Origin: CAZPHU01 sp964586285
GTDB lineage: Bacteria > Fibrobacterota > Chitinivibrionia > Chitinivibrionales > CAYFVL01
Length of the DNA: 64,000 nt
Direction of reading: 5' to 3'
NCBI GenBank assembly: GCA_964586285.1
Contig: CAZPHU010000003.1
Span: 16,784-80,783 of the forward strand
Part shown: piece after piece, positions 45,335 to 53,124 of the stretch
Position numbering within the stretch: the first letter of the stretch is position 1
How the letters are laid out: every line of letters starts with the position of its first letter
The notes under the pieces: model-generated
Seen by the model: the letters and a program-made list of their open reading frames with translations, nothing else
The model's database searches: none
Told to the model about the DNA's origin: nothing
Program-made: the position numbers and the translations under genes

Positions 45335-46483
45335 ATGTTTGGGAAAAGAATAACGCTATTTAAACTGATGGGCTTTAAGGTCCGAATAGATCTCAGTTGG
45401 CTGATTATCGTTGCGCTTGTGGTGTGGTCTCTGGCCGGCGGAGTGTTCCCCTATTACTACAAAAATCTTTCCTCTTCGAGTTACTGGATTATGGGAATAG
45501 TCGGAGCGATCGGTCTTTTTCTCTCCATAATCGCTCATGAGTTTACTCACTCGATTGTAGCCAGACGATTTGGCATGCCCATGGAGGGAATAACCCTTTT
45601 TATCTTCGGAGGTGTTGCCGAGATGGAAGATGAGCCCCCGAGTGCAGAGGCGGAGTTTTTCATGGCATTTGCGGGACCACTTTCGAGTATTGTAATAGGT
45701 TTTATCTTCTGGGGCCTCACCGCGCTTGGCCGCGCAGCCCAATGGCCCGTTACGGTCACCGGCGTTCTAAATTACCTTAAGCTGATTAATTGGATTCTTG
45801 CCGGTTTCAATCTGCTTCCAGCTTTTCCCCTGGACGGGGGCAGAGTGCTTAGATCCATACTCTGGAAATGGAAAAACAATATCAGCACGGCCACCAAGAT
45901 CGCATCGGGGGCGGGCTCGACTTTCGGGATGCTTCTTATTGTCGCTGGAATTTTTTTTCTGTTTACCGGCTCCATAATCGGGGGGATATGGTGGGTTCTT
46001 ATCGGCCTCTTTCTTCGTCAGGCATCACAAATGAGCTACCGCAGGGTACTGATGCGAAAGGCGCTTGAAGGGGAAACAATCAGCCGTTTCATGCGCAAGG
46101 ATCCGATCACCGTTTCTCCCTCTACGACAGTTAAGGATCTGGTGGAAAATTACGTCTACAAGTACCATCATCGTATGTACCCTGTCATTAAAGACGGTCA
46201 CCTTCGGGGCTGCATAACCACCAAAGAGATAAAAGAAGTGCCTCAGGATTTGTGGGAATCCAAAACGGTCGAGGAGATTGTGCATGCCTGCTCTACCCAG
46301 AACACCATATCCTTAAACGAGGATCCGGTCAATGCCCTTACCCTTATGAATAAAACCGGAAACAGCCGACTACTTGTGGTTGACGGCCAAGATATTTTGG
46401 CTGGAATCATTACTATCAAGGATCTGCTTAGTTTTTTGTCCCTGAAGTTTGATCTGGAAGAGGACAATTTTAGAAAGATGTAG
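45335..46483 (+). CDS. M50 site-2-protease-type membrane metalloprotease with CBS domains
   Basis: A 382-residue membrane protein. The zinc-binding HExxH is in SIIAHEFTHSIVA (about residue 68) and the second motif is LLPAFPLDGGRV. Five to six TM segments fill residues 15-225. The C-terminal half contains two CBS domains (about 245-375), which usually bind adenosine nucleotides. This is the Rip1/SpoIVFB-like subgroup with regulatory CBS pair, thought to cleave membrane proteins in response to energy status. The substrate is unknown. GGAGG precedes the ATG. It ends the co-directional run 42041-46483 and is convergent with the aldolase gene. Confidence 0.93.
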   Translation: MFGKRITLFKLMGFKVRIDLSWLIIVALVVWSLAGGVFPYYYKNLSSSSYWIMGIVGAIGLFLSIIAHEFTHSIVARRFGMPMEGITLFIFGGVAEMEDEPPSAEAEFFMAFAGPLSSIVIGFIFWGLTALGRAAQWPVTVTGVLNYLKLINWILAGFNLLPAFPLDGGRVLRSILWKWKNNISTATKIASGAGSTFGMLLIVAGIFFLFTGSIIGGIWWVLIGLFLRQASQMSYRRVLMRKALEGETISRFMRKDPITVSPSTTVKDLVENYVYKYHHRMYPVIKDGHLRGCITTKEIKEVPQDLWESKTVEEIVHACSTQNTISLNEDPVNALTLMNKTGNSRLLVVDGQDILAGIITIKDLLSFLSLKFDLEEDNFRKM

Positions 46484-46593
46484 ATAGAAAAAGCCCCACA
46501 GGCTTTCACGATAGTATTGCCGTGATGTATTGTCGAAAAATCTGATTTGCAAAGGGGACCCTTTGTTTTAAACAGAGAGCGGCAGCTTTTTTG

Positions 46594-46619
46594 CGGAGAC
46601 GCGCCACAGCGCGTCTCCG
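46594..46619 (-). terminator. Stable hairpin after the aldolase gene
   Basis: CGGAGACGCGC at 46594-46604 pairs perfectly with GCGCGTCTCCG at 46609-46619, loop CACA. It is 14 bases past the stop codon of the aldolase gene. On the minus strand it is not followed by T, so it may be an mRNA 3'-end protecting or Rho-linked hairpin. A second weaker AAAGCC/GGCTTT stem serves the convergent M50 gene near 46490. Confidence 0.6.
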
Positions 46620-46633
46620 GGGTAAGAAGTCGA

Positions 46634-47692
46634 TTACGCGATCGTAATCGAATCGTCTTTGTAGATCTCCTGAATAGTATGAAGAAGGGAGACGCCGTCG
46701 TCAAAGGGGCGTTGAAACGCTTTACGTCCCGAGATCATACCCATTCCACCCGCGCGTTTATTGATCACCGCAGTTCTTACGGCCTGGGCCAGGTCCCCCG
46801 AGCCGGCCGATGCACCGCCGGAATTGATCAGTCCCATTCTTCCCATATAACAGTTTGCGACCTGATAACGGGTAAGGTCTATTGGATGATCGGATGTAAG
46901 ACCGGTATAGACCTTCTCATGTGTTTTACCGAATTTGATTTTCCTAAACCCGCCGTTTGTTTCGGGTTGCTTCTGCTTTACTATATCGGCCTCTATGGTT
47001 ACCGCCAGATGATTTGCCTGTCCGGTAAGATCCGAGGCCAGATGATAATCGGTGTCTTGGGTTTTGAAAGCGTCGTTGCGAAGGTATGCCCACAGTATGG
47101 TAACCAACCCCAACTCATGTGCCCTTTGAAACGCTTCGGATATTTCGATGATTTGCCTGTCGGAGTTTTCGGAGCCAAAGTATATGGTTGCACCTACCGC
47201 AACCGCTCCCATCTGGAAAGCCTGCTCCACCTGACCGAAAAGAATCTGGTCATATCTGTTTGGATATGTCAGAAGTTCATTATGATTGATTTTTACGATA
47301 AAAGGTATGCGATGGGCATATTTACGACCTACCGCTCCCAAAACACCCAACGTGGATGCTACCGCGTTACACCCACCTTCCAAAGCAAGCTTGACGATAT
47401 TTTCCGGATCGAAATAAATGGGATTAGGCGCAAATGATGCTCCGGCGGAGTGCTCTACCCCCTGGTCCACCGGTAATATCGACAGATAGCCGGTATTTGC
47501 AAGCGCACCGGATCCCAGAAGGTGTTGTAGATTGCGCAAAACAGGTATACTTCTGTCGGTATTGAGGAAAGCTCTTTCCACATAATCGGGACCGGGGAGT
47601 AGAAGTTGATCTCGTGGAATCGTCTTTGAGGTGTGCTCCAAGAGATATTGCGCCTCCTCCCCCAGCAGTTCTCTAATCTTATTTTCCATCAT
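46634..47692 (-). CDS. fbaB: Class I fructose-bisphosphate aldolase (DhnA/FbaB type)
   Basis: A 352-residue aldolase of the archaeal/DhnA class I type, which uses a lysine Schiff base rather than a metal to split fructose-1,6-bisphosphate. Landmarks are LPVDQGVEHSAG, FIVKINHNELL, GAVAVGATIYFGS, and GLINSGGASAGSGDL, which carries the phosphate-binding segment. E. coli FbaB is the same type, used mainly in gluconeogenesis. The gene is the last in the minus-strand run from the ferredoxin, separated from the SOR gene by 179 bp with a GGTGCCG/CGGCACC hairpin at 47819-47844, so it may also have its own promoter. Start ATGATG with GGAAGGA upstream. Confidence 0.93.
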   Translation of the reverse strand: MMENKIRELLGEEAQYLLEHTSKTIPRDQLLLPGPDYVERAFLNTDRSIPVLRNLQHLLGSGALANTGYLSILPVDQGVEHSAGASFAPNPIYFDPENIVKLALEGGCNAVASTLGVLGAVGRKYAHRIPFIVKINHNELLTYPNRYDQILFGQVEQAFQMGAVAVGATIYFGSENSDRQIIEISEAFQRAHELGLVTILWAYLRNDAFKTQDTDYHLASDLTGQANHLAVTIEADIVKQKQPETNGGFRKIKFGKTHEKVYTGLTSDHPIDLTRYQVANCYMGRMGLINSGGASAGSGDLAQAVRTAVINKRAGGMGMISGRKAFQRPFDDGVSLLHTIQEIYKDDSITIA

Positions 47693-47871
47693 TCACATCC
47701 TTCCATTTGTGTCCAGTCCAAAGTGTCTGAAAAAAGTTTCTTACCTATCCGATCGCGCCCCAAGCGGTGGGTCATCTTATTTAACCCGGTTTGGAGTCGG
47801 CGCTTATCTTTCTGAGAAGGTGCCGCGGCAAGGCCTACGGCACCAGGCTCAATAAGCACCAAAATTCTCGA

Positions 47872-48267
47872 TCATTCGACTGTGATTTCTTTGGAATTTT
47901 GCCAAAGCCCGTGTATGTTGCAGTAGCTGGATGCAAATACGGTCCCCTTCTTGTCGGTCTTGAAACTAAGCATAGCCTCATGATGGGTATATACCGAGCT
48001 GGTATCGGGACCGTCAACGGAAGCACCGTGTGAATCAAATTGCGCCTTACCTATTTGGTAGGGGAACTTACTTCCATCGGGCTGAAAGTAGATATTGATC
48101 CAGGCAATATGATGAGCCGTGGTGTTTGGATGAGCGATCTCTTTGCCAATAGTTACTTTGACAGTAAAAAATTCGCCCTTTTTAACGGTATCCGGACACT
48201 CTATCACGGGCACATGCTTTTCAGATTTCCAGTCGGCTGTTTGAAACAGTTCTTTAAATTCCGGCAT
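47872..48267 (-). CDS. sor: Superoxide reductase (neelaredoxin type)
   Basis: A 131-residue protein of the desulfoferrodoxin/neelaredoxin family lacking the N-terminal desulforedoxin Fe(Cys)4 domain. The catalytic Fe(His)4Cys site is seen in EKHVPVIE, TTAHHIAWINIYF and, near the C-terminus, CNIHGLW, which includes the axial Cys. It reduces superoxide to peroxide without making oxygen, typical of anaerobes. GAGGAG lies about 11 bases upstream of the ATG. It follows the encapsulin gene by 47 bp, so superoxide reductase and iron-storage compartment share a transcript. A dedicated electron donor is the ferredoxin encoded first in the operon, by inference. Confidence 0.95.
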   Translation of the reverse strand: MPEFKELFQTADWKSEKHVPVIECPDTVKKGEFFTVKVTIGKEIAHPNTTAHHIAWINIYFQPDGSKFPYQIGKAQFDSHGASVDGPDTSSVYTHHEAMLSFKTDKKGTVFASSYCNIHGLWQNSKEITVE

Positions 48268-48314
48268 TTTCTATATGCTCCTCGATTAATTGGTTTTATG
48301 TAAAAGGTTACTTT

Positions 48315-49127
48315 TCAGGAGTTAAGCAAACAAACGGTGGATGGAACACTGACTTTCAGAGCCAGGCTCTCGGAAATGAAGAAATTATAATCACGCCCCT
48401 CCGGACCCTCAAAGCCGGTCATCATATCCTGGCCCAATACAATCGAGGCGAACTGCTTTCCGGTAGCCAGTAAAACGCCTCCCTCACGAATGGACGGAGC
48501 TTTCACGATTCCATCGGTTACCAACGATTTTAGATGATCAAGTTCGATGGTGTTACCTTGAGGATAGCGTCTGAAGAGTTTATTGTATAGTCCCGGGGTC
48601 AGAGCCAGTGAGTAGGGACCATGAAAGCCCGCTTCATCAAGAAGGCTGGTCGCCGCAATTATATCCTCCACGGCATCCCCAACCTCGGCCCAGGGTCTTA
48701 ACCCCATGGACTGTATCCCGCTTGTGTTGAGCAGCCCCGGTATACCCAGAGCCTTCGAACCATAAAACAGCAGCTCGTCCTCCTTGCGTGCACAAGCAAG
48801 AGCCGCCGAGACCACGGCCTTCATGTCGATCGGCAGTCCCGATTGTTCGTGCTGTTCTATGTCTCCGGCAGCAAGGCTAAAGGGCTGGATGACGGATGCA
48901 ACCGGTGTAGAGATACTCGCCCTTACTTGAGCCTCACCCTCTTTTCCTTCAACAACCTGCTCCGGCCCGGGTATGCTTTTGAGTCCGTATCCAAACGGTC
49001 CCTGTGCATGAAGCAGTTTTCTGGCACTTAACTGACTGACAGCCGCAGCGCGAACAGTCTTATCTATAAGTTCCCAAACCTCCCGGGTAAACGGTGCATC
49101 ATCCCGATGTAAATATTTGTCAGCCAT
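48315..49127 (-). CDS. Encapsulin shell protein (family 1)
   Basis: A 270-residue shell protein with the HK97-type encapsulin fold (linocin M18-like). The recognisable N-terminal segment YLHRDDAPFTREVWELIDKT and the tail ending SESLALKVSVPSTVCLL fit the family 1 length (about 264-270). Such proteins assemble into a nanocompartment of 60 or more copies that packs cargo enzymes bearing a C-terminal peptide. The cargo here is the upstream ferritin-like gene, 9 bp away. The ribosome site is TAGGGGG. The gene belongs to the ferredoxin-ferritin-encapsulin-SOR run. Confidence 0.95.
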   Translation of the reverse strand: MADKYLHRDDAPFTREVWELIDKTVRAAAVSQLSARKLLHAQGPFGYGLKSIPGPEQVVEGKEGEAQVRASISTPVASVIQPFSLAAGDIEQHEQSGLPIDMKAVVSAALACARKEDELLFYGSKALGIPGLLNTSGIQSMGLRPWAEVGDAVEDIIAATSLLDEAGFHGPYSLALTPGLYNKLFRRYPQGNTIELDHLKSLVTDGIVKAPSIREGGVLLATGKQFASIVLGQDMMTGFEGPEGRDYNFFISESLALKVSVPSTVCLLNS

Positions 49128-49136
49128 GGATACCCC

Positions 49137-49547
49137 CTAATCCCCTTTCAGATTGCCGATAGTCGTTATTTTGCTCGAGTCCTTTTCATCCTCAACCTCA
49201 TCATCATCTTCATGGTCCTCTTTAAGAACTGCTTCGCCGGACTTACCCGAGTCAAGCTCCTCCTTGATTTCGTCCACCTCCTGTGCACCCTCGGCGAGAA
49301 ACTGCTCCTCATCCTTTATCAGAATGTTGATAAGACGCTGGAATTCTCCGACATGCACCCTTTCTTCGTTGGCGATATCCTGCAGTACGGTGGCGGCAAG
49401 AGGGTTGTCGGTTGCGTCCGCAAGCGCCTCATATAGATGAATTGCCTCCTCCTCGGCCGCCAGAGAGAGGCGAAGAGCCCTTGTAAGCTCTCTGTTGGTC
49501 ATTTCACGAGGAACGGTTCCACTGAACGGATTTACAAATTCAGGCAT
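49137..49547 (-). CDS. Encapsulated ferritin-like cargo protein
   Basis: A 136-residue encapsulated ferritin (EncFtn). The two-helix part has the di-iron ligands in EEEAIHLYE and NEERVHVGE. A highly acidic linker (DHEDDDEVEDEKD) leads to a C-terminal cargo-loading peptide ITTIGNLKG, close to the LTIGSLKG-type targeting sequence. The protein oxidises Fe(II) and, inside the encapsulin shell, stores it as mineral. It begins 18 bases after the ferredoxin gene and ends 9 bases before the shell gene. AAGGAAAGGA upstream of the ATG is the ribosome site. Confidence 0.95.
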   Translation of the reverse strand: MPEFVNPFSGTVPREMTNRELTRALRLSLAAEEEAIHLYEALADATDNPLAATVLQDIANEERVHVGEFQRLINILIKDEEQFLAEGAQEVDEIKEELDSGKSGEAVLKEDHEDDDEVEDEKDSSKITTIGNLKGD

Positions 49548-49565
49548 TTTTGAGATTCCTTTCCT

Positions 49566-49754
49566 TTACTCAATGGTGATCGCTTCGACCGGACAAGATT
49601 CCGCGGCCTCTTTTGCCGACTCTTCAGCATCCAGAGGTATTTGGTCGACCTTGGCAAAGGCCAGCCCATCATCATTTAATTCAAAAACCTCCGGACAGGT
49701 TTCCGGACACAAACCACAACCTGTGCAGGTATCCTGATCAACAATTGCTTTCAT
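49566..49754 (-). CDS. [4Fe-4S] ferredoxin
   Basis: A 62-residue monocluster ferredoxin, C-T-G-C-G-L-C-P-E-T-C-P near the N-terminus and a distal CPVEAI. This pattern supplies four cysteines for one [4Fe-4S] cluster. Its size and the acidic surface fit a soluble electron carrier. As first gene of the run with EncFtn, encapsulin and superoxide reductase, it is a likely electron donor for iron release or superoxide reduction, by inference. GGGAGA lies five bases before the ATG. It is transcribed divergently from the response regulator at 50057. Confidence 0.95.
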   Translation of the reverse strand: MKAIVDQDTCTGCGLCPETCPEVFELNDDGLAFAKVDQIPLDAEESAKEAAESCPVEAITIE

Positions 49755-49820
49755 CTTGCTCTCCCTTCATGAAGGTTTCAAATTTATTCCTTGACTTACA
49801 AAATCGAAGGGGGTAATTTA

Positions 49821-49836
49821 AGCAAAAAAAGTGCCG
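49821..49836 (-). promoter_or_regulatory. Sigma-54 promoter for the ferredoxin-EncFtn-encapsulin-SOR operon
   Basis: On the minus strand CGGCAC-N5-TTGCT, matching the -24/-12 consensus at all positions except the first base. Transcription would start near 49810, about 56 bases before the ferredoxin ATG. The remainder of the divergent 302-bp region 49755-50056 shows no gene and holds a second, plus-strand sigma-54 promoter. Confidence 0.75.
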
Positions 49837-49989
49837 GCGCAAATACCGACACCTTCATATTCGGAGGACTGAAAGGGTATGTGAATGAATGGAATGAATT
49901 TGACACTTTTGAGAAAATAAAGTATTTAACTTGAGAAAACTAAAGCTCTATATGAACCTTTAATTCTTGTAGGTGGGCAACCTCTTTTT

Positions 49990-50005
49990 TGGCAAAGGAG
50001 TTGCT
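49990..50005 (+). promoter_or_regulatory. Sigma-54 promoter for the single-domain response regulator
   Basis: TGGCAA-N5-TTGCT, one base from the TGGCAC consensus in the first half. It lies 52 bases before the ATG at 50057, ideal spacing. It is back-to-back with the minus-strand promoter at 49821, so one activator site between them could serve both. Confidence 0.75.
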
Positions 50006-50056
50006 ACGCAGATGTTTTTTTTCGAATAAATGATTTGGGGGAAATGGTAAAAATCT

Positions 50057-50437
50057 ATGTTATCAAAAAAGGGTATTCTTCTTGTTGACGATGAGCCGGC
50101 GATTCTTCTTGCATTCAAAAAAGTTCTTCAAACCCCCTCGGTCGAAGTTGATACGGCTCAGACCGTGGATGAAGCAAAACAGTTGATTGATTTGAACGAT
50201 TACTCCGTTGTGATTGCGGATCTGCGTCTTACCGGTGCAACTGTAATGGACGGCTTTGAAGTAATAAGCCACACCAGGGCGACCCGTCCGGGGGCATCCA
50301 TAATTGTAATTACCGCTTACGGAGACAACCAGACAAAAGAAAAGATATTCGAACTCGGCGCCGATTACTACTATGAGAAGCCAATATCACCGAAGAAAAT
50401 AAAGGAGGTTCTTGAGTCATTGGGTACCTATGAGTGA
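50057..50437 (+). CDS. Single-domain CheY-like response regulator
   Basis: A 126-residue protein made of a receiver domain only. The acidic pocket is LLVDDEP, the phospho-Asp is in VIADLRLTG, and YEKP gives the conserved Lys. It has no output domain and would act by protein contact, for example in a phosphorelay or on the sigma-54 activator. It has its own sigma-54 promoter and is divergent from the encapsulin operon. No kinase is adjacent. Confidence 0.9.
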   Translation: MLSKKGILLVDDEPAILLAFKKVLQTPSVEVDTAQTVDEAKQLIDLNDYSVVIADLRLTGATVMDGFEVISHTRATRPGASIIVITAYGDNQTKEKIFELGADYYYEKPISPKKIKEVLESLGTYE

Positions 50438-50688
50438 ACCCTCGCCGTAAACAACAACAGGGCTTTTTCTGTCCCCTTACCAAGAAAACGGAATTACTAA
50501 GGTTGAAATGAATTTCCATACACGCACTCTCTCCCTCTCTCATATCAAGGCAACAGCATTTACCCGGCTTTATCAAAACTAAGACAGAATTCATGCGTTT
50601 TTTCTCAAACTCTCCGAAACGAACTACAACTAAAGTATAAACGCATATCTATTCGCAAGTTACATCCCGTTGAGGCACCCTGCGCAGG

Positions 50689-50704
50689 TGGCACATGGAT
50701 TGCT
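50689..50704 (+). promoter_or_regulatory. Sigma-54 promoter for the hemerythrin gene
   Basis: TGGCAC-N5-TTGCT, a perfect consensus match. Transcription would start near 50715, about 87 bases before the ATG at 50802. It falls inside the frame open upstream of that ATG, which argues that the longer frame starting at 50670 is not the protein. The surrounding region 50438-50801 shows no other gene. A GGCTC/GAGCC hairpin lies at 50739-50756 in the leader. Confidence 0.8.
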
Positions 50705-50801
50705 CTATAAATTTTTAGACCATCGCCCGCATTTAACCGGCTCACACACACGAGCCCGCGGTGGAAAAAGCGAAGCATTGTTGGGCTTCGGAGGAGGTAT
50801 C

Positions 50802-51395
50802 ATGATTTTAATCGACACACTGGCCATAGAGCACGGGTTGATAAATCAGATGGTTAATCTGATGAGAAAAGAGCTTGAATCTATGGCCGAAACCAATTCG
50901 GTTCATGTCTCATCTGTGGGTGTTCTCATCGATTTTATGTCAACATATGCAACCAAATGCCACTGCGGTAAGGAAGATACCATACTGCTGAAAAAGTTGC
51001 TGTCTAAACAAATATCCGCCGAACACCGAAAGTCTCTTCACGTTTTCAAAAGAGACCATGTTTATGCCCAAAACTGTATAAAGAGCTTACAGAAAGCTCG
51101 AGACAGCTATTTAGGCGGTGAAAAGGAAGCATTTACCACCATAAAGGAGTGTCTGGAGCAGCTGACAGCTTTTTACCCCAGCCACATGGCTCGGGAAGAG
51201 GAACTGTTGACGGCTTTCAGCATTGAATACTTTACGGATGAAGAGAGAGAGGATATGCTCGAGGAATTTTGGGATTATGACAAAAAACTAATCAAAGAAA
51301 AGTACAAACTAAAAAAATCTCAGGGTAAAACGATCCGTAAAAAAACTAAAGCCGTGTCATCCCGCTCAAATGAATCGTTGCGTGCATATTGCTAA
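50802..51395 (+). CDS. Hemerythrin-like (HHE) protein
   Basis: A 197-residue helical protein of the hemerythrin/HHE family. Possible di-iron ligands are His in AIEHGLIN, His and Glu in KCHCGKEDTILL, His in FKRDHVY and His with Glu in SHMAREEELL. Such proteins sense or bind oxygen, nitric oxide or iron. The C-terminal 35 residues are basic and probably disordered (KLKKSQGKTIRKKTK). The ATG at 50802 has GAGGAGG six bases upstream. The sigma-54 promoter puts its expression with the encapsulin and gluconeogenic operons. Confidence 0.88.
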   Translation: MILIDTLAIEHGLINQMVNLMRKELESMAETNSVHVSSVGVLIDFMSTYATKCHCGKEDTILLKKLLSKQISAEHRKSLHVFKRDHVYAQNCIKSLQKARDSYLGGEKEAFTTIKECLEQLTAFYPSHMAREEELLTAFSIEYFTDEEREDMLEEFWDYDKKLIKEKYKLKKSQGKTIRKKTKAVSSRSNESLRAYC

Positions 51396-51522
51396 GACTA
51401 CATTTTCCCGCTTTCAAAACAGTAGTAATCCAGTCTCATAAGCGGATCTTCGGAATCTTGACAAGAAAAAGAGCATGCCGATTAAACTCAAACGGCAAGC
51501 CCTCCTTCACCTGAGCAATCAC

Positions 51523-51942
51523 CTAAACATCCATCGCAGACAAATACTTTCCGGGGAGTATGGCCCTTATTTGCATGGCGGTGTGCTCCGAAATCCAGGA
51601 TGTAAGTGCTTTACATACGGCGTAAAAAACCCGATCCTCTTCATACGCTGTTCCGTCCAGTCCGCAACAGGCTTCGACCATAAACTCCTTATTAGTTTCC
51701 TCGTTCACGCTTTTGCCGTCGTGCCAGCCCTCGTAGAATATTCCCCGAATAAGAAGCGGCAGTTGTTCGCCCAGAGCAATCGCCTCCTCTCGCGGAAGAT
51801 GCTCCCGCAGGGCATGAAGCACTGAGCGCAGAGCCATATAGGATGCGTATTTGTCCGCATCGCCCAGCTCCCGGCTTACGGTATCAAACCAGACAGCCGA
51901 TTTTTTCACCGCGGTCATTTCTACATCTCTTATTGCAGGCAT
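51523..51942 (-). CDS. DUF2267 protein, second copy
   Basis: A 139-residue all-helical DUF2267 protein related to the copy at 36223-36648. It has the matching segment SYMALRSVLHALREHLPREEAIALGEQLPLLIRGIFYEGW and a second half with VFYAVCKALTSWISEHTAMQIRAILP. It ends the operon running from pfkB, 18 bp after the PII-like gene. GAGAGG is upstream of the ATG. The function is unknown; its position makes a role in the stress regulon likely. Confidence 0.88.
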   Translation of the reverse strand: MPAIRDVEMTAVKKSAVWFDTVSRELGDADKYASYMALRSVLHALREHLPREEAIALGEQLPLLIRGIFYEGWHDGKSVNEETNKEFMVEACCGLDGTAYEEDRVFYAVCKALTSWISEHTAMQIRAILPGKYLSAMDV

Positions 51943-51960
51943 AATAACCTCTCTTTTTAT

Positions 51961-52302
51961 TTAGCATTGAAAGGAAGCACTTGTAACCATTTCCTTTATC
52001 GGCACGGTAAACATCATGCCGGTGCCGGGAAGAGCAAAGTCTATGTTCTCCTCCATAAGTAATTCTTTAATCTTGAGCATGAGGGAGTCGTCGGTAAGTA
52101 TCGAAAGTATGGTTTTCATCGCGGCTTTACGGGGAGTCGGAGTAGGTGATACGGTTGCAAAAGGATTCGGCTCTAAACCCGCATCTCCCCATAATCCTCT
52201 GCCGTCTAAAACATTGATGGCCGAAGCCTCGGCTTCGACGAGAATAGTAAGTATCTTTTCCAGATACTTGTCTTCGTTAAGCATGACTATCAATAAGTTC
52301 AT
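51961..52302 (-). CDS. PII-like small protein (tentative)
   Basis: A 113-residue protein of alternating strands and helices (MNLLIVMLNEDKYLEKILTIL, SAINVLDGRGLWG, DDSLMLKIKELLME, GTGMMFTVPIKEM). The layout resembles a PII-like ferredoxin-like fold, and the GTGMMFTVPI tail recalls the C-terminal strand of PII proteins, but the uridylylation T-loop Tyr is absent. It might bind a nucleotide or small metabolite and act on a neighbour. It lies between fpg (36 bp) and DUF2267 (18 bp). The ribosome site is AGGGGGG. Confidence 0.55.
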   Translation of the reverse strand: MNLLIVMLNEDKYLEKILTILVEAEASAINVLDGRGLWGDAGLEPNPFATVSPTPTPRKAAMKTILSILTDDSLMLKIKELLMEENIDFALPGTGMMFTVPIKEMVTSASFQC

Positions 52303-52338
52303 TCTCCCCCCTTCTTCACAGTCCGCTCCTTCGATTAA

Positions 52339-53124
52339 CTATTGAACCTTCTTTTGACATGACTCACAATAATATGAGGATCTGCCCGATACGTTTATTT
52401 TTTTTACTTCCCCATCGCATCTGGGACATTTCTCACCTTTCTTGCGATGTGTCAAAAGGTAACCGCCGGGCATTTCAGCAGGGTTGGCATGATGACGTAT
52501 AGCAACATCCAGCACCCTGTGCATGGTACGATGAAGTGACTTTAGCTGCTTTTCGCCCAGAGAGCTCAAAGGAGTAAGGGGGTGGATGTGGGCCTGGTAG
52601 AGAATCTCATCCGCGTATATGTTTCCAAGCCCCGATATCTTCTCCTGATCCATAAGAGCAGATTTGACGGAACCTGAGCCTGCGGATAAACGTGACTCAA
52701 ACTCCTGCTGAGTACACGACAAGGCATCCGGTCCAAGCTTCTTTTCATTTATGAAACCGTTGACCGAACCGGACAAACTTACTCCTCCCAACAAACGTAT
52801 GCTGACATATTCCAATGACGGCTTATTCTCGAAAACAAAGGAGATGCACCGGTACTTGTCCGGCTCCCCGTTTCTTTGGTGAAAATATCCGGTCATGCCG
52901 AAATGGAAAACCAGCGCCTGACCTGTATCCAGACCGGCTAAAATGTACTTACCCCTTCTAACACTTTCGACGAAAGTTTTGCCCCTCAGGCTTTCTTTGA
53001 GTTTTTTCTCGTCCACTCCCCGCAACACCTTCGCATTAACAACCTCAAGATCGTCTATGCGACTATTGAGAGCACAGCGATCGAAAACCTCTTTCATGAC
53101 TTGTACATCGGGCAATTCAGGCAT
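52339..53124 (-). CDS. fpg: Formamidopyrimidine-DNA glycosylase family protein
   Basis: A 261-residue DNA-repair glycosylase/AP lyase of the Fpg/Nei family. The N-terminus is MPELPDV, supplying the catalytic Pro2 and Glu3. RRGKYI contains the conserved Lys, the helix-two-turn-helix is ISGLGNIYADEIL, and the zinc finger CPRCDG...YYCESCQ ends the protein. It removes oxidised purines such as 8-oxoguanine. The start codon overlaps the ppsA stop by 8 bp, so it is co-translated with a metabolic gene, an unusual coupling. Expression would follow the sigma-54 promoter of the operon. Confidence 0.95.
   Translation of the reverse strand: MPELPDVQVMKEVFDRCALNSRIDDLEVVNAKVLRGVDEKKLKESLRGKTFVESVRRGKYILAGLDTGQALVFHFGMTGYFHQRNGEPDKYRCISFVFENKPSLEYVSIRLLGGVSLSGSVNGFINEKKLGPDALSCTQQEFESRLSAGSGSVKSALMDQEKISGLGNIYADEILYQAHIHPLTPLSSLGEKQLKSLHRTMHRVLDVAIRHHANPAEMPGGYLLTHRKKGEKCPRCDGEVKKINVSGRSSYYCESCQKKVQ

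Noticed and set aside
46594..46619. Hairpin read as a classic intrinsic terminator
   Set aside because: The T-run is on the wrong side for both strands, so it is listed only as a stable 3'-end hairpin.
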